From positions 1-64,000 of the forward strand of contig NZ_JAUSRF010000009.1 in the NCBI RefSeq assembly GCF_030811685.1: a DNA stretch of 64,000 bases, read 5' to 3'. Origin of the DNA: Neorhizobium huautlense (GTDB lineage: Bacteria > Pseudomonadota > Alphaproteobacteria > Rhizobiales > Rhizobiaceae). The translations under genes and the position numbers were made by a program. The first letter of the stretch is position 1. Every line of letters starts with the position of its first letter. Of the stretch, positions 52,382-60,994 are shown one piece after another. Below the pieces are notes generated by a model. The model had not been told where the DNA came from. It saw only the letters and a list, made by a program, of their open reading frames with translations, and searched no databases.

Positions 52382-53779
52382 TCAGGCCGCATCCTTCACC
52401 ACCGCCGGCAAAACCAGCCGCGCCCGCAGGCCACCGCGCGGAGCCCGCGACAGTTCGATCTGACCCTGATATTCCGAGGTGATTTCGCGCACGATCGAAA
52501 GTCCAAGCCCCGTGCCCGGCTTGCTTTCATCGAGACGACGGCCGCGCTTCATCGCTTCCTTGATCTCGTCGGGTTCAAGCCCCGGCCCATCGTCCTCGAC
52601 AATGATCTCGATCCAGCTTTTCTTGGCCTGTTCCGTTCCCTCGGGCGCCTCTCCCGTGGTTGCCGTCAGCGTCACCGCCAGTTCCGAATGGCGCGCGGCG
52701 TTTTCCAGAAGATTGCCGATCGTTTCCTCGACATCCTGCTGCTCCATGGCAAGAGCCAGTCCTCCGGGCGCCACCGAAAGGGCGAAGGACTTTTCAGGGT
52801 TGAGACGACGCATCACCCGCACCAGACGCTCCAGCACCGGTTCCACCTCGGTGCGCGCCAGCAGGGTTTCCCGCTGCGCGGCAATGCGGGCGCGGTTGAG
52901 ATAGGATTGCACCTGTCCCTGCATGGCTTCCGCCTGGCTGCGCACCAGATCGGAATGGCCCTTGTCCAGAAGACGCGATTCGTTCAGCAGCACGGCAATC
53001 GGCGTTTTCAGCGAATGCGCCAGATTGCCCACCTGCATGCGCGCCCGCTCGACGATACGGCGGTTGCTTTCGATCAGCGCATTGGTTTCGACGGCGAGCG
53101 GCCGGATTTCGCGCGGAAACTCGCCTTCCAGCCGTTCCGCCTGTCCGCGCCGCACCTTTTCCAGCGCGCGCCGCGCCTCATCGAGCGGCCTGAGGCCAAA
53201 CAGGATGGCCACGCCATTGACGATCAGGCTGCAAACGCCAAAAATCACCAGCGCGATATAAAGACTGCGGTTGAAGGCTGCGGTATCGTCTTCCACCACA
53301 TTCAGGTTGCCGGACACACGAAACCGCGCCGCACGCCCCTCGCCGTCAAGCACGACCTCGGTTTCCGCCACCAGAACATTGTTCCCATAAGCGTCGGTCG
53401 CCGGGTAAAACCGCTCATAACGGTTGTTGAACGGCACTTTCAAAATCGTCGGCACGGCAATGTTGGAGGCGCCGAGCGAGGAAGAGGACAATGGCTGCGA
53501 AGCAAATGTGCCGAGAGGCTCGATGATCCAGTACCAGCCGGTCTCCGGCTGCGAGAAGCGAAGGTCGCCGAGCTGCGGGCTGCCGGTAATGTTGTTGTCG
53601 TCGCCGATCGCCACCGAGTTGATGACGTTATAAAGCTGCGCGCGCAGAAGATCGGTAAAGGCCCGCTCGGAAGACTGCCGGTAAAGCGCGGTAATAACGA
53701 TCGAGATCACCACAAGCGCTACCGCAGACCACGCAGTGGCCAGCAGTAGGACGCGCGCGGTGACGGATTTAATGATCAT
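52382..53779 (-). CDS. feuQ: FeuQ sensor histidine kinase
   Basis: A 465-residue inner-membrane kinase. Helices lie near 8-30 and 160-182 with a periplasmic sensor domain between. HAMP, HisKA with N-L-A-H-S-L-K-T-P-I-A-V-L and HATPase with N-L-L-E-N-A-A-R-H, D-D-G-P-G-L and G-T-G-L-G-L-S-I follow. In Sinorhizobium FeuQ with FeuP controls genes including cyclic-glucan export, and FeuN restrains the kinase. The ATG overlaps the feuP stop by 11 bp. Named from operon order and sequence character. Confidence 0.85.
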   Translation of the reverse strand: MIIKSVTARVLLLATAWSAVALVVISIVITALYRQSSERAFTDLLRAQLYNVINSVAIGDDNNITGSPQLGDLRFSQPETGWYWIIEPLGTFASQPLSSSSLGASNIAVPTILKVPFNNRYERFYPATDAYGNNVLVAETEVVLDGEGRAARFRVSGNLNVVEDDTAAFNRSLYIALVIFGVCSLIVNGVAILFGLRPLDEARRALEKVRRGQAERLEGEFPREIRPLAVETNALIESNRRIVERARMQVGNLAHSLKTPIAVLLNESRLLDKGHSDLVRSQAEAMQGQVQSYLNRARIAAQRETLLARTEVEPVLERLVRVMRRLNPEKSFALSVAPGGLALAMEQQDVEETIGNLLENAARHSELAVTLTATTGEAPEGTEQAKKSWIEIIVEDDGPGLEPDEIKEAMKRGRRLDESKPGTGLGLSIVREITSEYQGQIELSRAPRGGLRARLVLPAVVKDAA

Positions 53780-54440
53780 CGGTCGGCGCTTGCATGCGGT
53801 AGCCGAGGCCACGCACGGTTTCGATCAGTTCGACGCCGATCTTCTTGCGAAGACGACCGACAAACACCTCGATCGTGTTTGAATCGCGGTCGAAATCCTG
53901 ATCGTACATGTGCTCGATCAGCTCGGTGCGCGAAACGACTTCGCCCATATGGTGCATCAGATAGGAAAGAAGACGGAATTCGTGCGAGGTCAGCTTCAGG
54001 GCGATACCGTTGACCGTCGCCTTCGATGCCTTGGTATCCAGCCGAACAGGCCCGCAGGCGATTTCCGAGGACGCATGTCCGGCAGCACGGCGAATAAGCG
54101 CACGCACACGCGCCAGCACTTCCTCGACATGGAAGGGCTTTGCCACATAATCGTCGGCGCCGGCATCTATTCCCGCCACCTTGTCGCTCCAGCGATCACG
54201 CGCCGTCAGCATCAGAACCGGCATGACCTTGCCATTGCCGCGCCATTTTTCAACGACGCTGATACCGTCGAGCTCCGGCAGGCCGATATCGAGGATCACG
54301 GCGTCATAAGGTTCCGTGTCGCCGAGAAAGTGCCCCTCCTCGCCGTCAAAGGCCTGATCGACCACATAACCGACTTCCTTCAGCGCATCAGCGAGCTGCC
54401 GGTTGAGATTGACGTCGTCCTCGACCACGAGAATGCGCAT
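53769..54440 (-). CDS. feuP: FeuP response regulator
   Basis: A 223-residue OmpR-class regulator. The receiver has E-D-D (7-9), the phospho-Asp51 in V-I-L-D-I-G-L-P and the K-P-F lysine near 101. The winged-helix DNA-binding domain (about 125-218) ends T-V-R-G-L-G-Y. Coupled to feuQ and preceded by feuN, the order known from Sinorhizobium. It is a distinct subgroup from the regulator at 42311. Confidence 0.88.
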   Translation of the reverse strand: MRILVVEDDVNLNRQLADALKEVGYVVDQAFDGEEGHFLGDTEPYDAVILDIGLPELDGISVVEKWRGNGKVMPVLMLTARDRWSDKVAGIDAGADDYVAKPFHVEEVLARVRALIRRAAGHASSEIACGPVRLDTKASKATVNGIALKLTSHEFRLLSYLMHHMGEVVSRTELIEHMYDQDFDRDSNTIEVFVGRLRKKIGVELIETVRGLGYRMQAPTDDH

Positions 54441-54502
54441 GTCGGTCCTTCAAAAGCATTTCAACGAAATATCCCGGTGCCGAGCGACACCGGATGGGGA
54501 AG

Positions 54503-54769
54503 TTACATCGGTACCCTTACGGTAACCTTGCGCGGACGCTCACCGCTGCCTTGCACCAGCACGGTGATGATGCAGGTACGGCCATCATTGGAAGGCGACG
54601 CCGACAAAAGCTGTCCACCGGTATCGCGCACGACCTTCGACGCGGCATCGCCGCAATCGCTTGCCACCAGCCGCAAATAATCGCGCGCGGTCGCCTGCAT
54701 CGGCACGGAAAGGCCGAACAGAAAGCAGGTCACAACAGCACCGATCATCGATTTTTTCATAGCCACCAT
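54503..54769 (-). CDS. feuN: FeuN-like small periplasmic inhibitor
   Basis: An 88-residue exported protein. A signal peptide runs from the ATG (54769 or 54760) to about residue 28 (A-T-A-R). The mature part is a small domain of about 60 residues with two cysteines (A-S-D-C-G-D and R-T-C-I-I-T), probably disulfide-bonded, ending V-T-V-R-V-P-M. It stands directly upstream of feuP. In Sinorhizobium the equivalent FeuN is a small periplasmic protein that inhibits FeuPQ signalling. The name rests on position, size and export signal. Confidence 0.75.
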   Translation of the reverse strand: MVAMKKSMIGAVVTCFLFGLSVPMQATARDYLRLVASDCGDAASKVVRDTGGQLLSASPSNDGRTCIITVLVQGSGERPRKVTVRVPM

Positions 54770-55186
54770 TTCCACCCGCAAGAGGGACAGAGTGAGTTCC
54801 AATCGTTGAGGGACTATGTATCGAAAGGCGGCTGAATGGCAAATGAATGGGGCCTGCAGCTTATCTGCAGTCCCGGTTTTGCACGCTTTTGGTGCGCGTG
54901 GACGGGGTCGTATATGCCCAGTTCACCAACGGGGACGGAAGCTACCGCATATGAAATTGGGGCCTCGCCGCTTGCTCCCAATATCTCCCCCCTTGAGGGG
55001 GAGATGTCACCGAAAGGTGACAGAGGGGGGTGAGTAACGGTGCGGCCGATGGCTCAAAAGCGGCCTTGGCGCCAGGATTACCCCCTCTGTCCTACCGGAC
55101 ATCTCCCCCTCAAGGGGGGGGGAGATCGGCTGGGGGGGCACCCACGCAATCCATGTTCAACTCGAACTGGCTCAAGTCCGCCTGCC
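54770..55186. other. Intergenic region carrying a palindromic repeat
   Basis: Between feuN and the holin-like gene. The middle (54968-55156) is repeat copy 2; the flanks hold nothing that I recognise. It separates the chromosomal feu block from the GTA tail block. Confidence 0.6.
54968..55156 (-). repeat. Palindromic intergenic repeat, copy 2 (inverted)
   Basis: About 190 bp, in opposite orientation to copies 1 and 3. It has the same ends (AGCAAG on one side, CCCAGCCGATC on the other), the same two-arm palindromes, GTCACC-GAAA-GGTGAC and GTCC-GGTA-GGAC hairpins, and a related central part. An extra run of G (55115-55123) and TGGGGGGG mark local slippage. Confidence 0.8.
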
Positions 55187-55396
55187 TCACCCGCCGATCT
55201 CGCTCCTCGCCGAAATCCGCCCATAGATGGCGATCAACCCGCCAACCGCCCCGACGGTCGTCACGGCGAGGTCCGCAAGCTCGGCTTGCGTGCCCACATC
55301 CACCTCGGCCCCCATGATCTGCAACAGCGACGCAGCGACCGCGATCAGCGCGCCCCACACGGTTTTCGACTGATACCATGCCTTCATGCCATCCAT
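55187..55396 (-). CDS. Holin-like small membrane protein of the GTA block
   Basis: A 69-residue protein starting after AAGGAGA. W-Y-Q-S-K-T-V-W-G-A-L-I-A-V-A-A-S-L-L-Q-I-M-G opens one membrane helix (about 13-30) and A-V-T-T-V-G-A-V-G-G-L-I-A-I-Y-G a second (about 44-60). The pattern S-K-T-x-W-G matches small phage holins. It ends the GTA gene row and could help release particles by lysis. The role is inferred. Confidence 0.75.
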   Translation of the reverse strand: MDGMKAWYQSKTVWGALIAVAASLLQIMGAEVDVGTQAELADLAVTTVGAVGGLIAIYGRISARSEIGG

Positions 55397-55411
55397 GACT
55401 TTTCTCCTTCG

Positions 55412-58400
55412 TCACGCTTCGAAATTCAGTTCCACCACCGTCGGCACGCCCAGCGGCACCGCCCGCCCAAGCTGCCGCAAACGCAATGCGATCCGTGTCG
55501 GCAAGGTGCCGAAATCCGCGATCTGTTCGGCCGCACCATAAAGCCAGGCGGGTGCCGTCACCTCGCTACGGCGCAGCACGGCTTCGCCATGCAGAACCTC
55601 CAGCAGATACCCTTCATCCGGCTCATCCAGCGGAATTTCGGCGGCCTCCCAGCTATCGGCATCCACGCGCCCGCGACGTACCCATGAAACGGCAACCGCG
55701 CCATCTCCCCGCCGCTCGCCGCGCAGATGCACCGGTGAAAGCGGCATTTCCGCACGCAAACCGCCGGCAAACACGAACGGCCCCGCCCGTCCGCCCGCCG
55801 AACCTGCCGCCTCCACCAGCCAGTTCATCTCCACGCCACGCTCCTCCGATGACAGGCCGAGCGGCATCACCGCCGCATCCAGCACCACGACATCAGCACC
55901 CACATGTGCGCCCGCCAGCATCGCATCCTCGCTGCCACCAAGCCCGCGCAACAACTCGCTCAGCCGCCAGCGCCCCACGGCCACCTCCTGCGCCCCGGCA
56001 AAACCGATCACTTCCCAGCTGCCCAAAACACTTTTTACGGCAATGCGGTTATCGCCATTGAGCACCGCCAGCGCCTCCACTGAAGAAACGCCATCGAAAA
56101 ACAGCTCGCATTCCAGCGCATTGGCACGGTCGAACCGGCCGCTCACACCGGCGCCAAGCGCCGCCGTCAACCTGCCCATGCGCGCCGGCCGCTCGATCAG
56201 GCTGCGGATGCGAAATCCCTCATGCGATGCGGATGACGATACGGCCATGCGTCGCCAGGGCCGGCAAAACGCCGCCACCCGCGCAAAACCCTGCGCCTCG
56301 CCCGGCTCGAAACGCGGCAGGTCGAGAAAATGCACCACAGGCGCAAAGGAGGCGGACGGTTGTCCGGCAACGGGGCGCCCGCCTCCCTCCGAAGGCGCAA
56401 CAGTGGTCGCCACGGCCGGCATGAACCGCCGCGCCTCGATACGCCGCACCGCGCCGTCCTCGATCCGCTCGACCAGAAACACGCCATCCGGCCCACCGGC
56501 GAGACGAAACGCATCTCCGGTTTCAACGGCAAGCTCCGCCGGCGACAGGGCAAAGACCAGGCTCCGTCGCGCCAACCGGTTATCCCGCAACAGATCTTCG
56601 GCGGCACCCTGCGCCGTCTCCTCCGCCAGCACGGCCGGCAGGTCACAGCGTAATATCCGCTGGCTCTCCGCCTTCGCCCGCCTTGAGCGCGCGCTTGCCT
56701 GTTCGTAATCCAGCACCGGATTGAACGAGGTCAGGATCGCTTCGGCCGCAAAATCGCTGTCATGGCCGCGCGTTTCCGACCACAGCGGCTGGTCGTCGAG
56801 ATCGGCCAGAACGGAAATCTCGGCAGGCTGGAGGCTCACCCGTCCCCTTGAACGGAATTTCAATCGCCCGACATCCTCGTGCACGTCCACACGAAACGCC
56901 AGCAACAGCGGTTCGATCAGGGCCCGCGCAGACGCCAGTTCCCCCTGCACATAACCGGTCAGGTCGCCGCTCACCTCCGACACATCGAAATCGTCAAACC
57001 CATGCTCGGTCAGAATGGCCGCGATCGTGTCGGCAAGCGTCGTTGCGCCCAGCCGCCCGTTCAGCCAATGGCCGCTGCGCCAGTTAGCCCCGTCACTCCA
57101 TACCGACAACTCGTTTGGAAAGGCCGGAAACGGCCGCGCATCCCAACTCCAGACGAACACGTGGCCGGGATCGACCATGCCGGTTGCTACCTGTTCCGCC
57201 GCCTGCCACCAGCCATGATGCGCTTCGAGAAACCGCCGCTGCATGCTGTCGGAGCGCGCGCCGCTGGAATGATGTGGTGCCTTGCTCTCCGACGATTTCG
57301 GGTCGAGAAACAGGTTCGGCTCACCCGCCCCCTTGTCGATCGCGGCACAGCCAAGCTCAGTAAACCAGACCGGCTTCGACCCCGGCACCCAGGCCGTCGA
57401 TTGCGCAGTCTCGCGCCCGCCAACCTGGTCGAAATGCGGGTTGCTCCACCAGCCTAAAATATCCTTGTAACGAAAGGTCCACGGCTTGCCCGCCAGACCA
57501 TCGGTAATCGGCGACCTTTTTCGCGTCACCCGGTCGGCCTCACTGGCATAATACCAGTCGAACCCCTCGCCCGAAGTGATCGCCGCCCGCAAGGCCGTCA
57601 CATCATCGGCCAGCCGCACACCATCCGGATTGTCCGCGCCAAGATTATCATCCCGCCAATCGGACAGCGGCATATAGTTGTCGATGCCAACAGCATCGAT
57701 GGCGGGAGAAGCCCATAACGGATCGAGATGAAAGAACACATCACCCGTTCCATCCTGCGGATGGTAGCCAAAATATTCGCTCCAGTCGGCGCCATAGGTC
57801 AGCTTCGTTGCAGGCCCGACCACCGCCCGCACCTCACCCGCCAGCCGCACCAGTTCGCGCACGAAGGGAAAGCCGCCCGCCTCATCGCGCACCTGCGTCA
57901 ACCCGCGCAGTTCGGACCCGATGATCAGCCCATCGACCCCACCCACAGCCGCACACAGATGTGCATAATGCAAAAGCATCCGCCGATATCCGTCGGCGCG
58001 CCCGGCAAAAGTCTCGATCTGCCCGCGCGCCACAGCACTTTTGTCGGGTGATCCCGCCTGCCCCGGCGCCGGATGACAAGTGATCCGCCCCCGCCAGGGG
58101 TAAGCCGCCTGCTCTCCGCCGCCATACGGATCGGGCAAGCCATTGCCGTGCGGCACATCCATCATCACGAACGGATAAAGATAGACCTTCAGCCCCCGCG
58201 CCTTCAGGTCGGATATCGCTTGGCGCACATCCGCATCTCCCGGCGTGCCGCCATAAGCCGGCCCAAGACCGCCATCCCTGGCATTCCTGCTGATCAGATA
58301 GGCCTCGCCACGACCGATCCCGGCCACCGTCCAGGGCAGGCTCTCGGCCTTTCGCGCCCGCACCTCCACACCCGGCAAAACCCGGCATTCCCCCGCCCGC

Positions 58401-59230
58401 AGATCCGTCCCGAACCACGAAACGACCAGCGCCACCCGCTCCAGGTTCGGACACACCGAAACGAGTTCGTCGATCGAAGCCTGCCAGTCCGTCACCGCCG
58501 TCAGCGTGTTTCGGTTGAGAATGCGCGCACTGCCGTCGCCGGTCCTTTCCTTCACCTGCACGGTCGCATAACCATGCTCGGTCGCGCCGGGAATGATCGT
58601 CACCGCCCGGATCTGGTTTTCCAGCACCCCCACCGGCCTGACGACCTCGAACTGCAGCAGCGGCAGACGGTTTCCGAACGTGTCGAGCGGCAGATGTTCG
58701 AACACCGCATAGGCCAGCCCGCGATAGCTTGGCGCCTTGCCCTCGCCCTGCTTGGCCTCGATCAACGGATCCGGCAGCTGATCTTCGGAGCCGACATGCA
58801 CGCGCATCTCGATGCCGGTCAGGTCCAGTTCCTTGCCATCCGCCCAGACCCGCCGCACACCGGCAATCGGCCCCTCGCAGATCCCGACAGCGAGATTGCC
58901 GAAGTAGGAAAACGTCTCCACCGTCGGCCCGCGCACGGCCTTTCCGCCGGTGCGCTCCCGCGTCACCTCCTCCTCGAACCGCGTCGCCCAGATCAGGGTG
59001 CCGCCCACCCGCGCCGAGCCATAAACCCTATTGACCGCCGTCCCCTCATCGGCGCCTGGAATGCGTGCCGTCGCCAGCCGCGCGCCCGAGATCGTCCGGC
59101 TGCCATTGATCAGCGCCCGGTCGACCACGCTGCCGGCAAGCGCCCCCGCCGCCCGACCGATGATCGCCCCGATCGGTCCGAACACACCACCAAGCGCGGC
59201 CCCCGCCGCCTGAAACAGGATCGTGGCCAA
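55412..59230 (-). CDS. GTA tail/host-specificity protein (g15-like)
   Basis: A 1272-residue tail-tip/baseplate protein of gene transfer agents, equivalent to Rhodobacter g15. An N-terminal Gly/Ala-rich segment is followed by a baseplate-like part, a TIM-barrel glycosidase-like domain (about 410-720, with I-D-A-V-G-I-D-N-Y-M and W-F-T-E-L-G-C-A), a phage-tail domain (about 765-930) and a long C-terminal domain. It is the largest gene of the block, read last but one. The start is TTG at 59230 after GAGG. Length agrees with known g15 proteins. Confidence 0.93.
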   Translation of the reverse strand: MATILFQAAGAALGGVFGPIGAIIGRAAGALAGSVVDRALINGSRTISGARLATARIPGADEGTAVNRVYGSARVGGTLIWATRFEEEVTRERTGGKAVRGPTVETFSYFGNLAVGICEGPIAGVRRVWADGKELDLTGIEMRVHVGSEDQLPDPLIEAKQGEGKAPSYRGLAYAVFEHLPLDTFGNRLPLLQFEVVRPVGVLENQIRAVTIIPGATEHGYATVQVKERTGDGSARILNRNTLTAVTDWQASIDELVSVCPNLERVALVVSWFGTDLRAGECRVLPGVEVRARKAESLPWTVAGIGRGEAYLISRNARDGGLGPAYGGTPGDADVRQAISDLKARGLKVYLYPFVMMDVPHGNGLPDPYGGGEQAAYPWRGRITCHPAPGQAGSPDKSAVARGQIETFAGRADGYRRMLLHYAHLCAAVGGVDGLIIGSELRGLTQVRDEAGGFPFVRELVRLAGEVRAVVGPATKLTYGADWSEYFGYHPQDGTGDVFFHLDPLWASPAIDAVGIDNYMPLSDWRDDNLGADNPDGVRLADDVTALRAAITSGEGFDWYYASEADRVTRKRSPITDGLAGKPWTFRYKDILGWWSNPHFDQVGGRETAQSTAWVPGSKPVWFTELGCAAIDKGAGEPNLFLDPKSSESKAPHHSSGARSDSMQRRFLEAHHGWWQAAEQVATGMVDPGHVFVWSWDARPFPAFPNELSVWSDGANWRSGHWLNGRLGATTLADTIAAILTEHGFDDFDVSEVSGDLTGYVQGELASARALIEPLLLAFRVDVHEDVGRLKFRSRGRVSLQPAEISVLADLDDQPLWSETRGHDSDFAAEAILTSFNPVLDYEQASARSRRAKAESQRILRCDLPAVLAEETAQGAAEDLLRDNRLARRSLVFALSPAELAVETGDAFRLAGGPDGVFLVERIEDGAVRRIEARRFMPAVATTVAPSEGGGRPVAGQPSASFAPVVHFLDLPRFEPGEAQGFARVAAFCRPWRRMAVSSSASHEGFRIRSLIERPARMGRLTAALGAGVSGRFDRANALECELFFDGVSSVEALAVLNGDNRIAVKSVLGSWEVIGFAGAQEVAVGRWRLSELLRGLGGSEDAMLAGAHVGADVVVLDAAVMPLGLSSEERGVEMNWLVEAAGSAGGRAGPFVFAGGLRAEMPLSPVHLRGERRGDGAVAVSWVRRGRVDADSWEAAEIPLDEPDEGYLLEVLHGEAVLRRSEVTAPAWLYGAAEQIADFGTLPTRIALRLRQLGRAVPLGVPTVVELNFEA

Positions 59231-59382
59231 AGGAAAACCTCAAGGATTTTAGGAAGAGCAAAAAAGGCGAGCCGGAAGCGCCAAGCTGGCGGCCTCTGGT
59301 CAAACCGCGTGCGCTATCGCGCCAAGCAAAATGGTCGGCTTGCCACGGCACAGCACCATTGCCGAAGCCAAAACGTCCTCAA
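59231..59382. other. Non-coding part of the g15-g14 gap
   Basis: The gap between g14 and g15 is about 450 bp in a block whose other genes touch. This left part contains AGGAAAACCTCAAGGATTTTAGGAAGAGC-like leader sequence of g15 and nothing else that I recognise. The right part holds the mini-locus at 59383-59682. Confidence 0.5.
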
Positions 59383-59410
59383 TTTACACGCGCAAAAGTT
59401 GTGATAACGT
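59383..59410 (+). promoter_or_regulatory. Plus-strand promoter of the GTA-gap mini-locus
   Basis: TTTACA (59383-59388), 16 bp, TAACGT (59405-59410) with an extended TG one base before it. Transcription should start near 59415-59418, at the base of the closing stem described under the peptide gene. Confidence 0.55.
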
Positions 59411-59414
59411 GCCG

Positions 59415-59508
59415 ATGTTCAAGAGCATAAGCAGCACGCGCCGCGCCAGCCGGCGCGCCGGTGAGGACAGGCCACACCGGCCTCGGCAAAGGCCTTGCTC
59501 TCGAACAT
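59415..59508 (+). ncRNA. Structured leader closed by a 13-bp stem
   Basis: ATGTTCAAGAGCA (59415-59427) pairs with TGCTCTCGAACAT (59496-59508), one G-U pair only. Inside are stems CGCGCC/GGCGCG (59437-59457) and AGGCC/GGCCT (59469-59483), giving a three-way junction. The closing stem ends one base before the GGAGG of the peptide gene, so it can control access to that site. Confidence 0.5.
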
Positions 59509-59524
59509 GGAGGTAGTGCTATGA
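59507..59524 (+). CDS. Five-codon upstream mini-ORF (MEVVL)
   Basis: ATG-GAG-GTA-GTG-CTA-TGA, whose stop overlaps the start of the next ORF as ATGA. It contains the GGAGG ribosome site of that ORF. Translation of one would influence the other, as in coupled toxin leaders. A longer frame can also enter from a TTG at 59495. Confidence 0.35.
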   Translation: MEVVL

Positions 59525-59610
59525 AGCTTTGGCCGATTAGCGTTACGCTTACCCTGCGGATTACCCGGACGAGCTGGCAAGCATCCGTCCGGGTCATTAT
59601 CCGAAGATAA
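59521..59610 (+). CDS. 29-residue basic peptide (candidate toxin or leader peptide)
   Basis: Preceded by GGAGGT with a 7-nt gap. The peptide opens M-K-L-W-P-I-S-V-T-L and ends V-R-V-I-I-R-R, with one Lys, five Arg, two Trp and no acidic residue, and alternating hydrophobic residues suited to a beta strand. The coding sequence itself forms a 9-bp stem (ACCCGGACG 59563-59571 with 59586-59594). A 13-bp hairpin follows (59614-59647). It runs antisense to the GTA genes around it. I recognise no family; function is open. Confidence 0.45.
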   Translation: MKLWPISVTLTLRITRTSWQASVRVIIRR

Positions 59611-59613
59611 GTA

Positions 59614-59647
59614 AGTGGCGGGCGGTTGTCGCACACCGCCCGCCACT
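59614..59647. terminator. Strong hairpin ending the mini-locus
   Basis: AGTGGCGGGCGGT pairs perfectly with ACCGCCCGCCACT (13 bp, 8-nt loop). The plus-strand tail CCATTTCC has few T, so it may be a stability element as much as a terminator. Confidence 0.6.
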
Positions 59648-59653
59648 CCATTT

Positions 59654-59682
59654 CCTATACATGAAATGCGCGCAAAACTCAA
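59654..59682 (-). promoter_or_regulatory. Opposing minus-strand promoter
   Basis: TTGAGT (59682-59677), 17 bp, TATAGG (59659-59654) with TG just before the -10. Transcripts would run across the hairpin and the peptide gene in antisense, then into g15. It could make an antisense regulator, or serve as a secondary promoter for g15. Confidence 0.5.
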
Positions 59683-60122
59683 CCATTCCGCTCATCACGA
59701 AACCGGTGCACCGCCGCAATCCGCCGTCGCCAGGAAGGCACCAGAACCGAGCGTGTCACCGCCGCCTGCTCATAGGCATGGATGAAGTGATCCGGCCTGC
59801 AGAAAATGCCCGCATGTTTGGCCGCACAATCCGGCCGCCAACGAAACAGCAGCACATCGCCCGGCGCCATCTCGGCCAAGGGCACGGGCTGCCCGAACAA
59901 TCTCAGCCCCGCAGCCAGCAGCCGATCGTCGCCGCTGCGCTCGGCCCAGTCGGCCGCATAGGGCGGCACCACTTCCGGCTCCGTGCCATAAAGCGCCCGC
60001 CACACGCCGCGGATCAGCCCGATGCAATCGCAGCCGATACCCAGCGTCGCGCCCTGATGCCGATACGGCGTGCCGATCCATTGTTCCGCCAGCCGCACCA
60101 CCTTTTCATCCGTGACACTCAT
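59679..60122 (-). CDS. GTA NlpC/P60 peptidase (g14-like)
   Basis: A 147-residue cell-wall peptidase of the tail. The NlpC/P60 site is present: G-C-D-C-I-G-L gives the catalytic Cys (near 32), A-A-K-H-A-G-I-F the His, and a second polar H-F-I-H follows. In GTAs it opens peptidoglycan during entry. It overlaps g13 by ATGA and is followed by the 448-bp gap before g15. Confidence 0.92.
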   Translation of the reverse strand: MSVTDEKVVRLAEQWIGTPYRHQGATLGIGCDCIGLIRGVWRALYGTEPEVVPPYAADWAERSGDDRLLAAGLRLFGQPVPLAEMAPGDVLLFRWRPDCAAKHAGIFCRPDHFIHAYEQAAVTRSVLVPSWRRRIAAVHRFRDERNG

Positions 60123-60994
60123 GGAAAGATCGGACTGCCGTCATGCAGCCGCTCCCCGTCCGCGAAGGAATAGGCAAAATCCGATCCCGGCACATGCGGA
60201 AAACCGCGAAAATTCAGCTGGTTGCCGAACTTTTGGCGGCAGGTGGCAAACGCCTTGTCGCACCCCGCCACCACCGAAAACGCCTCGCCGACGACAATCT
60301 CCCGCTCGCTCGGCAACCACAAGGAAAGTTCCGCCGTGCCATCCGCATTTTTCACATGCGCATCGATCTCCAGCTCACCACCCGCTTCCAGCCGCAAAAC
60401 ACCTTGCCCGAAAAAGCCGCTCGCAAAAGCCTGAAGCCCCTCCACAACCAGCCGCGACCGGTCACGCACCAGAACCACCGTACCCTCACCCCGATACGCG
60501 CCCAGATTGACCCGGCAACGCCCATCCCCCAGGCTGGCATCGCAACGCCGCCCGTAAACCCGCCCCTGCGGCTGGTCGAGACGGTGCGCCAGGCTACGCA
60601 ACTCGGCGACAAACTCTCCACTCGCCCGGCTGACCTCGCCGATCTCGCGCACATTCAGCCGCATGAACTGGTCCGGCGCCCGCCAGTTCACCACCAGCAA
60701 TTCCACCCGCGCGCCATCATAAAGACCCGCAGCCAGATCGACCTCCGCGATCACGTCGTTCGAAAACCCGCCCGCCACCGTGCCGGCACTAGCGGAAAGG
60801 CCGCTCTCGGTCTCCGCCTCGCTCGCCGAAAACCCGCTGGAGGCCAGAAATCTTGTTCCGTCCAGCACCAGATCGCCGTCATGATCGGTAAAACCCAGCA
60901 CCACGCCATCACGGCGCAAAACCCGCCAGCAATGGCAAATGGTGGTCACGTCGCCCCGCAAATGCGCGGCCAGCCCCGCCGGCAAAACCTTCAT
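60119..60994 (-). CDS. GTA DUF2163 protein (g13-like)
   Basis: A 291-residue tail/baseplate protein of the DUF2163/g13 family. Cysteines in I-C-H-C-W, R-R-C-D-A-S-L-G-D-G-R-C and C-D-K-A-F-A-T-C-R-Q-K-F are the conserved family positions; in other GTAs this protein holds an iron-sulfur cluster near the tail tip. It ends in H-V-P-G-S-D-F. It overlaps its neighbours by 4 bp on each side. Confidence 0.92.
   Translation of the reverse strand: MKVLPAGLAAHLRGDVTTICHCWRVLRRDGVVLGFTDHDGDLVLDGTRFLASSGFSASEAETESGLSASAGTVAGGFSNDVIAEVDLAAGLYDGARVELLVVNWRAPDQFMRLNVREIGEVSRASGEFVAELRSLAHRLDQPQGRVYGRRCDASLGDGRCRVNLGAYRGEGTVVLVRDRSRLVVEGLQAFASGFFGQGVLRLEAGGELEIDAHVKNADGTAELSLWLPSEREIVVGEAFSVVAGCDKAFATCRQKFGNQLNFRGFPHVPGSDFAYSFADGERLHDGSPIFP

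Noticed and set aside
55110..55415. A 101-codon frame overlapping the holin-like gene
   Set aside because: Other frame of the holin-like region; the 55187-55396 frame has the ribosome site and membrane helices.
58073..59404. A long plus-strand frame opposite g15
   Set aside because: It follows the codon pattern of g15 in reverse and is rich in Arg, His and Pro without any motif.
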